From the NCBI GenBank assembly GCA_964450955.1, contig CAYVFI010000036.1, positions 1 to 64,000 on the forward strand: a stretch of 64,000 nt of DNA, given 5' to 3'. Below are positions 55,565-64,000 of the stretch, one piece after another. A model generated the notes under the pieces. It was not told the DNA's origin and did no database searches. It worked only from the letters and a program-made list of their open reading frames with translations. Every line of letters starts with the position of its first letter. The stretch's first letter is position 1. The DNA is from CAYNWT01 sp964450955. Lineage in GTDB: Bacteria; Planctomycetota; Planctomycetia; Planctomycetales; Planctomycetaceae. A program made the translations under genes and the position numbers.

Positions 55565-57388
55565 ATGTCGGCCGCGCAGGAAACAACTCAGCAACCGGGT
55601 CTTGCCCACGTCATGCACCAATACTGGGGCTATGACACGTTCCGCGAACTGCAGCAGGAAGCGATGGAAGACATCCTCGCACGCAGGGATTCACTGGTTG
55701 TGTTGCCAACTGGTGGAGGTAAATCGCTGTGCTACCAGGTTCCGGCCATGTGCATGGACGGCATGGCGGTTGTCGTTTCGCCGCTGATTTCGCTCATGAA
55801 AGACCAGGTCGATGCGCTGACTGAGTACGGTGTTCCGGCTGCGTGTGTTAACAGCACTTTGTCTGTTGGGCGTCGCCGGGAAATCGCCAATCAGGTCACC
55901 GCCGGCGAATTAAAGCTGCTGTATCTCGCGCCAGAACGTTTGAACCAACCGCGCACAATTGAGTTCCTGCAGTCGGCGAATCTTAGTTTCATTGCTATCG
56001 ACGAAGCCCACTGCATTAGTCAATGGGGGCACGACTTCCGTCCTGACTACAGAGAACTGGCCAGCCTGCGTGAATCGTTTCCCGGTGTTGGCATTCACGG
56101 ATTCACAGCCACTGCAACCGAACACGTCCGTCAGGACATTGCTGATTCATTGGGGCTGGATCAACCCAACATCATGGTCGGTTCGTTTGATCGGCCAAAC
56201 CTGAACTACCGGGTCGAAAAACGTTCGCAGGCATTGGAGCAAATTCGTGAAGTCATGGATCGCCACAAAGGCGACTCAGGAATTATCTACTGCATTAGCC
56301 GAGCGAAGGTCGAACAGACCAGTGCTGATTTGAACGCGTTGGGTTACCGCACAAAGCCCTACCACGCCGGTCTGGAAGATCACGAACGCCAGAAGCATCA
56401 GAACCAATTCATCGCAGAAGACATTGACACCATCGTGGCCACGGTCGCATTTGGGATGGGTATCGATAAGTCCAATGTGCGCTACGTCATCCACGCTGGC
56501 ATGCCGAAGTCGCTTGAGAACTACCAACAGGAAGCCGGTCGAGCAGGGCGGGATGGTTTGGATTCGGACTGTGTGTTGCTGTATTCGCTGGCCGACTACA
56601 ACACATGGCAACGTATCATTACCGACAACGACTCCGGTAACCTGGAAGCGGCGCTGCGGTCACTCAACCGCATGACGAATTACTGCGGCAGCGTCGTTTG
56701 CCGACACCGAACGCTGGTCGAACACTTCGGCGAACCATGGACGAAAGAAGAATGCGGCGCGTGCGATGTGTGCACCGGTGACCTTGAACTAGTAGACGAT
56801 CCGCTCATCGTTTCCCAAAAAATTCTCTCCAGCGTCGTCCGTCAGGGACAGAGATTTGGCGGCGACTACACCGCGTTGGTTCTGAAAGGATCCAACGATC
56901 AGCGAATCATGTCGAACCGGCACGACGAACTCACAACGTACGGCCTACTGGACTCGGAATCGAAGAAAACAATTCGCGACTGGATTGAACAACTGGTCTC
57001 GCAGCGTTTCCTTGAAAAGGTTGGCGAGTACAACGTCTTGCAGGTCACTGAAAGCGGGATGCAGTTACTTCGTGGTAACGGGTCGCCGCGACTGCTCAAG
57101 CCAGCAAAGACTGCGACAGAACGCAAAGCCCGGCGTTCGGCCAGCAAAGAAGTTTCCTGGGAAGGCGTCGATCGCGACCTCTTTGAAGAGCTCCGCGCGC
57201 TGCGAAAAAACCTTGCAACAGAACGCGGCGTGCCGCCCTACGTCGTATTCGGTGATGCCACTCTGCGTGAAATGGCTTTGGTTAAACCATCCAGCAAAAG
57301 CGAGCTTCGAGGCATCAAGGGCGTCGGCGACAAGAAGCTATCTGACTACGGAGAGGCGTTTCTGGAACGCATTGCGATGTCAGATTAG
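55565..57388 (+). CDS. recQ: ATP-dependent DNA helicase RecQ
   Basis: A 607-residue 3'-5' helicase. Motif I LPTGGGKSLCYQVPA, motif II IAIDEAHCISQWGHDFR, motif VI QEAGRAGRDG, the RQC zinc cysteines (YCGSVVCRHR with ECGACDVC) and a C-terminal HRDC-like domain (ERGVPPYVVFGDATLREMA). It acts in recombination and replication-fork repair. ATG 55565 (MSAAQETTQ) is preferred to a start ~100 bases upstream that adds residues without family likeness. Confidence 0.95.
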   Translation: MSAAQETTQQPGLAHVMHQYWGYDTFRELQQEAMEDILARRDSLVVLPTGGGKSLCYQVPAMCMDGMAVVVSPLISLMKDQVDALTEYGVPAACVNSTLSVGRRREIANQVTAGELKLLYLAPERLNQPRTIEFLQSANLSFIAIDEAHCISQWGHDFRPDYRELASLRESFPGVGIHGFTATATEHVRQDIADSLGLDQPNIMVGSFDRPNLNYRVEKRSQALEQIREVMDRHKGDSGIIYCISRAKVEQTSADLNALGYRTKPYHAGLEDHERQKHQNQFIAEDIDTIVATVAFGMGIDKSNVRYVIHAGMPKSLENYQQEAGRAGRDGLDSDCVLLYSLADYNTWQRIITDNDSGNLEAALRSLNRMTNYCGSVVCRHRTLVEHFGEPWTKEECGACDVCTGDLELVDDPLIVSQKILSSVVRQGQRFGGDYTALVLKGSNDQRIMSNRHDELTTYGLLDSESKKTIRDWIEQLVSQRFLEKVGEYNVLQVTESGMQLLRGNGSPRLLKPAKTATERKARRSASKEVSWEGVDRDLFEELRALRKNLATERGVPPYVVFGDATLREMALVKPSSKSELRGIKGVGDKKLSDYGEAFLERIAMSD

Positions 57389-57460
57389 TGGTTGAGTGGA
57401 ACTCGCGAGCCCGCGCAGTCGGTTCCGAAATTACCGAAAGCCCACAACAAGGCGCGCTGT

Positions 57461-57520
57461 CGCGACAACACCCGACAACACCCGACAACACCCGACAACA
57501 CCCGACAACACCCGACAACA
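57461..57520. repeat. 10-bp tandem repeat (CCCGACAACA)6
   Basis: Six copies, the first with one change, followed by C/A-rich sequence to ~57570. It lies between the convergent recQ and cytochrome genes. The strand is C-rich and G-poor, as in Rho-utilisation sites. Confidence 0.9.
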
Positions 57521-57595
57521 CCACCCAACAACTCCCAACAACTCCACCCAACGCACACGCACCAACCAGCACGCCCATGCGCCTGGAAGTTGCTG

Positions 57596-59167
57596 TTAGT
57601 GGGCGATTTCTTTCCAGTACTTGTCGAAATCGAAGGTGGGGCTGTTATCCAGGTCGTGGCACTTGTAGCAGCCTTCCGCACTATTTGCCTGGTCCAGCGT
57701 GAGGCGAACTTCTTTGATGGCGAGTTCGTCTTCGCCATTGTCGGCCAGTTCAATATGTCGGCTGCCCGGTCCATGACAGTTCTCGCATCCGCTGCCAATT
57801 AACAGTGGAGACATCGCGCGTTCTTCTTCGTCTGCAGCGAACTCTTCGTTAATGAAGCCGCTGCGGTAGCGAAACACCTCCTGCGGGTTCCAGCCTGTGA
57901 CATGGCAGGCAAGACACTCGGGGTCGAACATCCTTGCGATGCCTTTAAGCCGGTCGTAGCCGTGGCGTTTGTTCTTGGGGTCCAGGCTGGCGAATGCTTC
58001 CGCGTGGCCGGTTTTCTTCCAAATGTCATACTCTTCTTCATGGCAATCAGCGCACGCGTCTGAACCTACAAAGGTCGCTCCCGATGGATGGCCAACCGGT
58101 GAGTCCTGAACCGCAATCCGCTGCTGCTTAAGCTGTTGCTGGTAGAAACGCATGTGTTCAATCATCTTCGGTGTGTCACCGAAGCGGGTGCGGTCAAGCT
58201 GGACCAGTTCGAACCGAAACTTTGGGTCTCCGTTGGGGTAGATGGCCAGGACGCCCGCGTGCTTGCCTTTATGTCCGACGTTTAGCAGGACCGTATTGCC
58301 AATCGTTTGCGGCGTTCCGTTGGGGTCTTCCGGCCCACCGGTGGTCAGAACCAAATCGAACGCCTGGAAGTCTCTGGCCAGTCGCTGGCCTTCCTCCATT
58401 GAACCCTGAGCAAGCAGGATCTTCATATCGACCTGTTCTGCTTCAAGCGATTCCAGTGCTGCGGGAAGAACGTCTGCCGGTGGTTGAAACGTGACGTCTT
58501 CGACTTGTTTGATCTCCAGTCGAAGGCTGTCACCCATGACGCTGGTCACGCCAAACTTCAATCCGCCATGTTCGAACACACGCGTGCGATTTGGCGTCCC
58601 AAGATCGGGCGTGTCGTAGAACGTGACGTTCGCATTTAGAAACGATATTGGGTTGTCAGGTAGGTTCTGTGACAGCAGGTAGTCGGGCCCCAGCTTCACG
58701 TCTTCGGCTCCGAACGCGACCGCTTTGTAATTGAGGTCTTTCAGTGCAGCCAGCATCGTTTCGAACTTGCGCTGGCTTTGCACTCGGTTGCGTTTGACCA
58801 GTCCGCCAAGGTCCAGGCCCGCGGTCTTCCACCCAAGTTCGCTTAGTTGTCGCACAAGATCACCACGACGGGAGACACCGCCGGATTGGTTTTCTGTGCA
58901 GCCGCACGGTTCGATATATCCGTGCTGTTCGCCGGTCAGGATCAGTGCCGCGGGAGGAACCGGCCACTCCCTGCACTTCATCGGGTCGGGTTCGAACCCA
59001 CCTTCAGGGTTGGCAGGGTTATCGGTGCTTGCGTGTTCCCCAATCGGATCTTCGTTGCCCGGATCATCGCCGGGACCGAAGCCGGTGAAGACAACGCCAA
59101 GAAAAAGAACCAGCGCGACTGTGGCGGCCAGGAGTAGCCAGAAGCCAGATGAATTCGGTGTTGCCAT
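57596..59167 (-). CDS. Membrane-anchored tetraheme cytochrome with metallophosphoesterase-like domain
   Basis: A 523-residue protein. An N-terminal membrane anchor (~8-30) is followed by a domain like 5'-nucleotidase/metallophosphoesterases (ILTGEQHGYIEPCGCTENQSGGVSRRGDLV, GAEDVKLG, LNVGHKGKHAG) and then a cytochrome c554-like part with four CxxCH heme motifs: CADCH, CLACH, CENCH and CYKCH. It is the last gene of a four-gene run; the DUF1573 gene lies 48 bases upstream. An electron-transfer role outside the membrane is likely. Confidence 0.9.
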   Translation of the reverse strand: MATPNSSGFWLLLAATVALVLFLGVVFTGFGPGDDPGNEDPIGEHASTDNPANPEGGFEPDPMKCREWPVPPAALILTGEQHGYIEPCGCTENQSGGVSRRGDLVRQLSELGWKTAGLDLGGLVKRNRVQSQRKFETMLAALKDLNYKAVAFGAEDVKLGPDYLLSQNLPDNPISFLNANVTFYDTPDLGTPNRTRVFEHGGLKFGVTSVMGDSLRLEIKQVEDVTFQPPADVLPAALESLEAEQVDMKILLAQGSMEEGQRLARDFQAFDLVLTTGGPEDPNGTPQTIGNTVLLNVGHKGKHAGVLAIYPNGDPKFRFELVQLDRTRFGDTPKMIEHMRFYQQQLKQQRIAVQDSPVGHPSGATFVGSDACADCHEEEYDIWKKTGHAEAFASLDPKNKRHGYDRLKGIARMFDPECLACHVTGWNPQEVFRYRSGFINEEFAADEEERAMSPLLIGSGCENCHGPGSRHIELADNGEDELAIKEVRLTLDQANSAEGCYKCHDLDNSPTFDFDKYWKEIAH

Positions 59168-59215
59168 AGATCCTTCTCCGGCTAAGCAGTTTCACTAACT
59201 AGTGAACAGTGGGGC

Positions 59216-60427
59216 CTACTGCGACGTGACAAACTGAACGCGTAGTTTCAGTTCGGGGTACTCAGGGTGATTGGTCTTGATGTTGACTTTGGCCGCCTTA
59301 CGACCCTGGTACCCGCCCGTGGGAGCCCCGGGGGGAACTTCGAAGCTAAGAATATAGCGTGTCTTCTTCTTTGAACGGAATGTCGGATCCTTCTTCAGTT
59401 CGCACTTCACAAATGACGGGACCGCAGTGACGTCGCTGGCTTCGATTTCCTGTTCTCCATCCAGATAAAGCAGCAATTCGCCAATTTTACCTTCCTCAGC
59501 AGGAAATTGACCCAGTTCGACCAACTGCCGCCGTTTGTCCCAAAACAGACCTTTGCCCTGTTGGAACACGACAGACCCATCGCGGTGGGCTTTGACGTCG
59601 ATTTTATATTCCCTGTCCGGATGGTCCTTCAGTTTAAACGTGATTGTTCCCCGAAATGGTCCGGCGGGGATCGCGGTGCCCAACTTTGCATGCAGTTCAA
59701 GGCCATGGTTCGCCTGGATCGATTTGAGATCTTCCTGGCGAGCCGGAACGATATCGACTGTGAGTTGCGGATGGCTGGTCTTGATGTCGACCAGTTCAAA
59801 GCTGTTTAGAAAACCTGAAGCAATCACGCCGTCTCGCTGGCCTCCCCTGGAAGCATTCAGGTTTCCAATGTCCCAAACGCCCTTGGGAATCACTTTCACT
59901 TTCGCGGCCACCACGCCTGCAACCGTCAGCGGGATGACGGTGTTTTTAGGGTCGTTGGTATAGAGATTCATGGATTGCAGAAACTGAAGGTCAGCCTCTT
60001 TCGGTTTCCATTCGACGATGATCTTGCAGGTCTCACCTTTGGCGAGGCTTGGCTTTTCAATATCGTATCGAGTGCACGCGCAGCTTTTCGGGCCCTGCTT
60101 CAAAATCAGGTCGGCCTCGCCGTTGTTGGTCACCATATACGTGTGCGTTCCGGTGTTGCCGAGTTCCATGATGTCGAAACGATGATCGACTTTGTCAACG
60201 ACCACTTCAGGGTAAGGGCCGGTCTTGGCGACCGCGGGACGGTCGTACGGAACCGTTGTGGGATCGATCTGAACCGCGACCGTTGAACCGTCGTCGCCCT
60301 GAAGGAACCACAGCCCTACCGCTCCGGCAACAAAGCCCAGCACAACGGCGATGCCCGCCCAGGCCGAACCACTGCTGGATTCGGACAAGCTTTCTTCCTG
60401 AGTCTCGGGAGCCGTTTCAGTGTTCAT
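59216..60427 (-). CDS. DUF1573 domain protein, membrane-anchored
   Basis: A 403-residue protein. A membrane segment (WAGIAVVLGFVAGAVGLWFLQ), then the DUF1573 signature ELGNTGTHTYMVTNNGEADLILKQGPKSCACTRYDIEKPSLAKGETCKIIVEWKPKE, with an Ig-like fold and its conserved CxC. The C-terminal half has a second beta domain. The start overlaps the end of the O-antigen-ligase gene (ATGA type), so it belongs to that operon. Such proteins often accompany planctomycete cell-surface systems. Confidence 0.9.
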   Translation of the reverse strand: MNTETAPETQEESLSESSSGSAWAGIAVVLGFVAGAVGLWFLQGDDGSTVAVQIDPTTVPYDRPAVAKTGPYPEVVVDKVDHRFDIMELGNTGTHTYMVTNNGEADLILKQGPKSCACTRYDIEKPSLAKGETCKIIVEWKPKEADLQFLQSMNLYTNDPKNTVIPLTVAGVVAAKVKVIPKGVWDIGNLNASRGGQRDGVIASGFLNSFELVDIKTSHPQLTVDIVPARQEDLKSIQANHGLELHAKLGTAIPAGPFRGTITFKLKDHPDREYKIDVKAHRDGSVVFQQGKGLFWDKRRQLVELGQFPAEEGKIGELLLYLDGEQEIEASDVTAVPSFVKCELKKDPTFRSKKKTRYILSFEVPPGAPTGGYQGRKAAKVNIKTNHPEYPELKLRVQFVTSQ

Positions 60428-62607
60428 GCCAGATTCCGCTTTTGTGACTGTGCAGACGCAGCTGCAGCCTGTTCTTTACTCTTACGCCTTGACAGCGATT
60501 TTAGTTGGTTCAGAAATTCTTCCGGCAAATACCGGTCGATATGTCCATTCTGGCGATTTATCGCATCCAGTTGAAGTGCCCTGTCTGCCTGCTTTCGAGC
60601 CGGTTCTGTCTGGCCGGCCATTTCGTGCGCGATAGCCAGTTCGCCAACAATTTGTGGGTTCGTTGGGTATCGATTGACGGCCCTGGCCAGATGCTGGGTG
60701 GCGCTTTTCAGCCGCAGTTCGGTTGATTCCGTGTCCTCGTCGTCGTCGGCCGAATCCCGCAGCAGTATGCCGAGGGCAAGGTGATCCACAAAGCTTTTGG
60801 GGTCCTTGCCTCGGGCTTTCATCAAAGCCGCAAGGACAATCCCGCGGTATCGCTGATCTCCGCCTGCATGCACCGCTTTGGCGAACCGTCTTGCTGGTTC
60901 GGGCGAGAGCTTGTCAATGACTTCAGCGTCGCTGTAGTCCTTCAGGGCCGCAGTACCCTGATTCATGTCGCCACGACTTAGCAGGAATGCGACTCGTGTC
61001 ACCGGCACGGCTGCCGTGATCAGGCATGCGACAATTGCAACAACTCCCAGGGGGACAGGAATCAGCCCACGCCAATGACGCGATACAGTCGCCGGCGTTT
61101 CCGTCTTGCCCGTCGCGGCGACCAGTAGCAGCGTTAGCTGCATGACGGCCGGCATCTCAAAGCCACCCGCCCCAAGCAGGTGAATCATTAATCCGATTGA
61201 ACCAATCGCCATCGCGTGCCGAGTGGGCACCAAAGCGTAACGAACCGCAAACCAGGCAACTGCAAAACCGCCGGCAAGGTTTAAAGTCAATGCCACGCGT
61301 TCTTGCCCGGTCAGCCACTGCTGTAAGAGAACGAATCCAAACCCGCACAATCCGGCCAACAAGCCACCGGTCCGGTTCGGTTGCGGTTCCTCCGGATGCC
61401 GCATCAAACAACCTCGCAGCGAAAGGCCAACGAGAATCAATAACCCCAGCAGCGCGATTACGCCACCGTTGCACCACGCGTCCAGAAACATGTTGTGTGG
61501 GTCGAGAATCTCTTCGCTCGAAGCCGGAAGTTTATGAGCCGTGTAGTTCTGTCGGAAGTTGCCGGGCCCGGTTCCAAGCAGCGGCGACTCACGCAAAGTG
61601 TTGATGGTTCCCTGCCAGTACATCAGCCGATATTGCAGCGACTTGGGCGACTCAGAAATGACTTGTTCGTCCAGCCCACCCGTGGCAACGGCCGCCACAA
61701 TTATGGCCGCAGTAAGCACGATAAGCCCCGTTGCGATCAGCCGCCCGTGGCCAGATGTTGCCGGCTGCGGTTCCGCAGGTTTGTTGCGATTCAGGAACCT
61801 GCGGAACCCAAACAACGCAAAGCCGGCCAGGACGGCGACAAACGCGGTTCGACTCTTGGTAAGAAACAAACAGTAAGCGACTGGAACCAGTACCAGCACA
61901 CCAACAACGTACTGTCCGATCGATCTTTTGCTTTCCAGCAAACTCGCACCGCCCAGTAGCAGCGCCACAGCTAACAGTCCGCCCAGCGTGTTCGCCAGCG
62001 CGAAAGGGCCCAGTGGTTCCAGACTCGCCAATCGATCGGCAAACAACTTTCGAACCGACTCTGATTCCGGAATGCCCTGCAGCGATAGCTCTCTCTGGTG
62101 GCGGATTCGGTCCAGAGCCGAACCGTCGCCGGAAACATGCCCGGCGTATTCGGCTCTCAAAGCCGGAAAGTCCACCGCGTACTGCCAAATGCCGTGCCCC
62201 GCCAAAACGACTAGCATCGTCGTCGCGACAGTCAGTGCGGCTTTGCTTCGTCGCAACACCAGACACATCGCGCCCAGACTGACCCACTCCCACATAATGT
62301 TGACCGCCCACCGCTTGTGGCCTTCGGTCGCGACAATCCAAACGCCCGACACCAAATGGCCAACAACAATCACCGTGATCGCAACGCTGAAACCGTCAAG
62401 CTGCAGACGATGCCCGGCCTGCCACCTGCCCACTGTATGAATCGTGGCCGCCAGCAATAGCAACACGACAATCCACAAAGTGTCACCAATGGCCGCTGAT
62501 TCCGTCGGAACCAACAATCGCGCCGTCATGGCCGCCATGGCAAGGCCCGCGCCAAACCTCTCAGCGACAGGCACGTACTGTTCGTCTGCGAGAGCAGGGC
62601 TACTCAT
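60424..62607 (-). CDS. O-antigen ligase-like membrane protein with TPR tail
   Basis: A 727-residue protein. About a dozen membrane segments with the Wzy_C region (YRLMYWQGTINTLRESPLLGTGPGNFRQNY, DPHNMFLDAWCNGGVIALLGLLI), then a soluble tail with TPR-like repeats (SATQHLARAVNRYPTNPQIVGELAIAHEMAGQTEPARKQADRAL). The family joins glycan chains to lipid A or other acceptors. I chose ATG 62607; its first codons overlap the wecA-like stop by eight bases. Part of a surface-glycan operon. Confidence 0.88.
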   Translation of the reverse strand: MSSPALADEQYVPVAERFGAGLAMAAMTARLLVPTESAAIGDTLWIVVLLLLAATIHTVGRWQAGHRLQLDGFSVAITVIVVGHLVSGVWIVATEGHKRWAVNIMWEWVSLGAMCLVLRRSKAALTVATTMLVVLAGHGIWQYAVDFPALRAEYAGHVSGDGSALDRIRHQRELSLQGIPESESVRKLFADRLASLEPLGPFALANTLGGLLAVALLLGGASLLESKRSIGQYVVGVLVLVPVAYCLFLTKSRTAFVAVLAGFALFGFRRFLNRNKPAEPQPATSGHGRLIATGLIVLTAAIIVAAVATGGLDEQVISESPKSLQYRLMYWQGTINTLRESPLLGTGPGNFRQNYTAHKLPASSEEILDPHNMFLDAWCNGGVIALLGLLILVGLSLRGCLMRHPEEPQPNRTGGLLAGLCGFGFVLLQQWLTGQERVALTLNLAGGFAVAWFAVRYALVPTRHAMAIGSIGLMIHLLGAGGFEMPAVMQLTLLLVAATGKTETPATVSRHWRGLIPVPLGVVAIVACLITAAVPVTRVAFLLSRGDMNQGTAALKDYSDAEVIDKLSPEPARRFAKAVHAGGDQRYRGIVLAALMKARGKDPKSFVDHLALGILLRDSADDDEDTESTELRLKSATQHLARAVNRYPTNPQIVGELAIAHEMAGQTEPARKQADRALQLDAINRQNGHIDRYLPEEFLNQLKSLSRRKSKEQAAAASAQSQKRNLA

Positions 62608-63763
62608 CTTGGGACTCGCCGTCTGTTGTTGGTGCCACCGTTGTGTGAGAGCCGGATTCGGCGACCGCACTGGCAACTGTTGTCCGCCCCACTGTTTCCA
62701 AAATGGCAATGATCGCGAGAATGCAGAACACCAGCCCGGCAATCACGCACGCGCCAGTCCAACCCGGCACCTCATAAAGCAACAACGCGCCCAGTCCGGT
62801 GGTCAATGTTGCCAGGTGAATTGTAAGTACCGCGTGAGACGGACGTAGTCCCAGTTCGACCAGTCGGTGAGAAAAGTGTTTCTTGTCAGCATGAAACGGA
62901 CTTCGTCCTTCACGCAGTCGGATGATCAGCACAGAACAAAAGTCGTACAGCGGCACAGCCAGAACAAACAGCGGAGCCAGAATGACGTGCCGACTTTGGT
63001 TGCTCTCATAGAAGGTCCCGACGATCGTCATCGATCCCATGATCAGACCAATGAAGTAACTGCCAGTGTCTCCCATAAACACGCTGGCCGGTGACCAGTT
63101 AAATACCAGAAACCCTGCCAACGCGCCGGAGAGGATTAGCAAAACGCCACCGACCAGCCAACGCGGTTCGCCAATCGAAACCAACATCACTATCGAAAAC
63201 ACAACCGCACCAACCAACGCGATGCCGGACGACAGGCCGTCCATGTTGTCCAGAAAGTTAAACGCGTTAATCAGAACCAGAAGCCAAACGACTGTGATCG
63301 CTTTCCCAACAATCGGGTAGGGCACAAAGACACTCGCCGACACGCCCGACCAAACCAGTCCGATGGCGACGAAAAACTGGATCGCTAATCGGGGCTGCCA
63401 TGGCAGGTTCTTCAGGTCGTCAATCAAACCCATCACGCTTAGCAAAGTTCCTCCACCAAGAATGATCCACAACAGCCGCGACTTTTCGATGAGCCCCGTC
63501 AGCGAGACGCCGGAAGGCAGGAAGCTTGCGGCCCACTCACGCGTCATCGGCGTCATCAGCAGTAGCTGAGCCATCGCCAGCGGAAACACGACACCAGCCC
63601 AGATGCCAATCCCGCCACCCATTGGCGTCGGAATCTGATGAACCTTCCTCGCACCCGGGTTATCAACCAAACCCCAGGATTCAGCGCGTTTACGAACGAA
63701 CGCTGTGGTCAGCAGCGAAACGCCAAAGGCAGGAAGAACACAGGCGAAAACGAAAAGAAGCAT
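62600..63763 (-). CDS. UDP-sugar:undecaprenyl-phosphate sugar-1-phosphate transferase (WecA/MraY superfamily)
   Basis: A 387-residue protein with ten or so membrane helices. Motifs of the family are present: DNPGARKVHQIPTPMGGGIG, GLIDDLKNL (Mg2+-binding DD), NAFNFLDNMDGL and VFMGDTGSYFIG. It starts a lipid-linked glycan by transferring a sugar phosphate such as GlcNAc-1-P to undecaprenyl phosphate. It is the first gene of the overlapping operon down to 57596. Confidence 0.93.
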   Translation of the reverse strand: MLLFVFACVLPAFGVSLLTTAFVRKRAESWGLVDNPGARKVHQIPTPMGGGIGIWAGVVFPLAMAQLLLMTPMTREWAASFLPSGVSLTGLIEKSRLLWIILGGGTLLSVMGLIDDLKNLPWQPRLAIQFFVAIGLVWSGVSASVFVPYPIVGKAITVVWLLVLINAFNFLDNMDGLSSGIALVGAVVFSIVMLVSIGEPRWLVGGVLLILSGALAGFLVFNWSPASVFMGDTGSYFIGLIMGSMTIVGTFYESNQSRHVILAPLFVLAVPLYDFCSVLIIRLREGRSPFHADKKHFSHRLVELGLRPSHAVLTIHLATLTTGLGALLLYEVPGWTGACVIAGLVFCILAIIAILETVGRTTVASAVAESGSHTTVAPTTDGESQDE

Positions 63764-64000
63764 TGTGCGGTCGGGGCGAGCAAAACGGATCCAAGTCTAC
63801 ACAGCATACGTATGTCGTACCGCTGAGCGCAGGTGGAGCCCCGCAAATGCAGGCTTTTCACGGTTTACTGACGTGTTGCGACGGTTTGCGTTCCATCCGC
63901 TACGCCCCGAAGACCGGTAGAATCCCCCTATCCGGAGGCCTTTCTCTTGCAATAATTGCCGGCACCACAGCACGAGGTTCTGGTCGATTGTCATCCTTAC
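63764..64000. other. Window end, no gene supported
   Basis: It holds the promoter side of the wecA-like gene. Short ORFs are present but show no protein-like features. Confidence 0.4.

Noticed and set aside
63797..63994. 65-residue minus-strand ORF at the window end
   Set aside because: No protein-like features; probably chance.

Overview
The window looks like one scaffold of a planctomycete (Planctomycetaceae, Fuerstiella/Gimesia-like), probably assembled from short reads or a metagenome. The signs are two DUF1559 proteins, surface proteins with an N-terminal LExRxLLSA-type motif, RTX and GH10 giant proteins, a sulfatase, a large Ser/Thr kinase, many distinct palindromic intergenic repeats, and three runs of N that fall in hairpins or tandem repeats. 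The taxonomy is inferred from gene content only.

Layout. 0.1-6.3 kb: a restriction-endonuclease-like protein with a leader peptide, a double-domain trypsin-like protease with PDZ domains, a small membrane protein and an RTX surface protein. 6.4-8.2 kb: a REP/RAYT nest with two broken transposase copies that share the same in-frame TGA, several hairpin families and an assembly gap. 8.2-11.2 kb: a two-gene cassette of a NYN/PIN-type nuclease and a STAND P-loop NTPase, a candidate defence system. 11.3-14 kb: aconitase.

14.4-22.9 kb: the most notable region, an RNA-repair island. It has rtcB (RNA ligase), four paralogous Y-RNA-like ncRNAs, rsr (Ro60/TROVE), a sigma-54 promoter, divergent rtcR (CARF-AAA+ activator), an unknown ORF, tspO, and rtcA (RNA 3'-phosphate cyclase). 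The four RNAs share a Ro-binding-type terminal helix and a conserved 3' block. Two of them enclose a circularly permuted tRNA-like fold, in one case closed by a GAAA tetraloop.

23-33 kb: ECF sigma factor, MsrA-MsrB fusion, QTPV-repeat surface protein, kinase plus redoxin lipoprotein, sigma factor with a zinc-binding partner, membrane glycosyltransferase and a secreted coiled-coil protein. 33-38 kb: SDR, hyuA, an SLBB mini-protein and hyuB in one operon. 38-46 kb: DUF2306-like membrane protein, two DUF1559 proteins, S9 peptidase, sulfatase and a secreted protein. 46.8-48.4 kb: a 40-residue ORF and two Hsp20 genes preceded by paired dyad operators. 48.5-53.7 kb: a giant PA14/Calx-beta/GH10/RTX protein. 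54-64 kb: zinc alcohol dehydrogenase, recQ, and a four-gene overlapping operon of a WecA-type transferase, an O-antigen-ligase-like protein, a DUF1573 protein and a tetraheme cytochrome.
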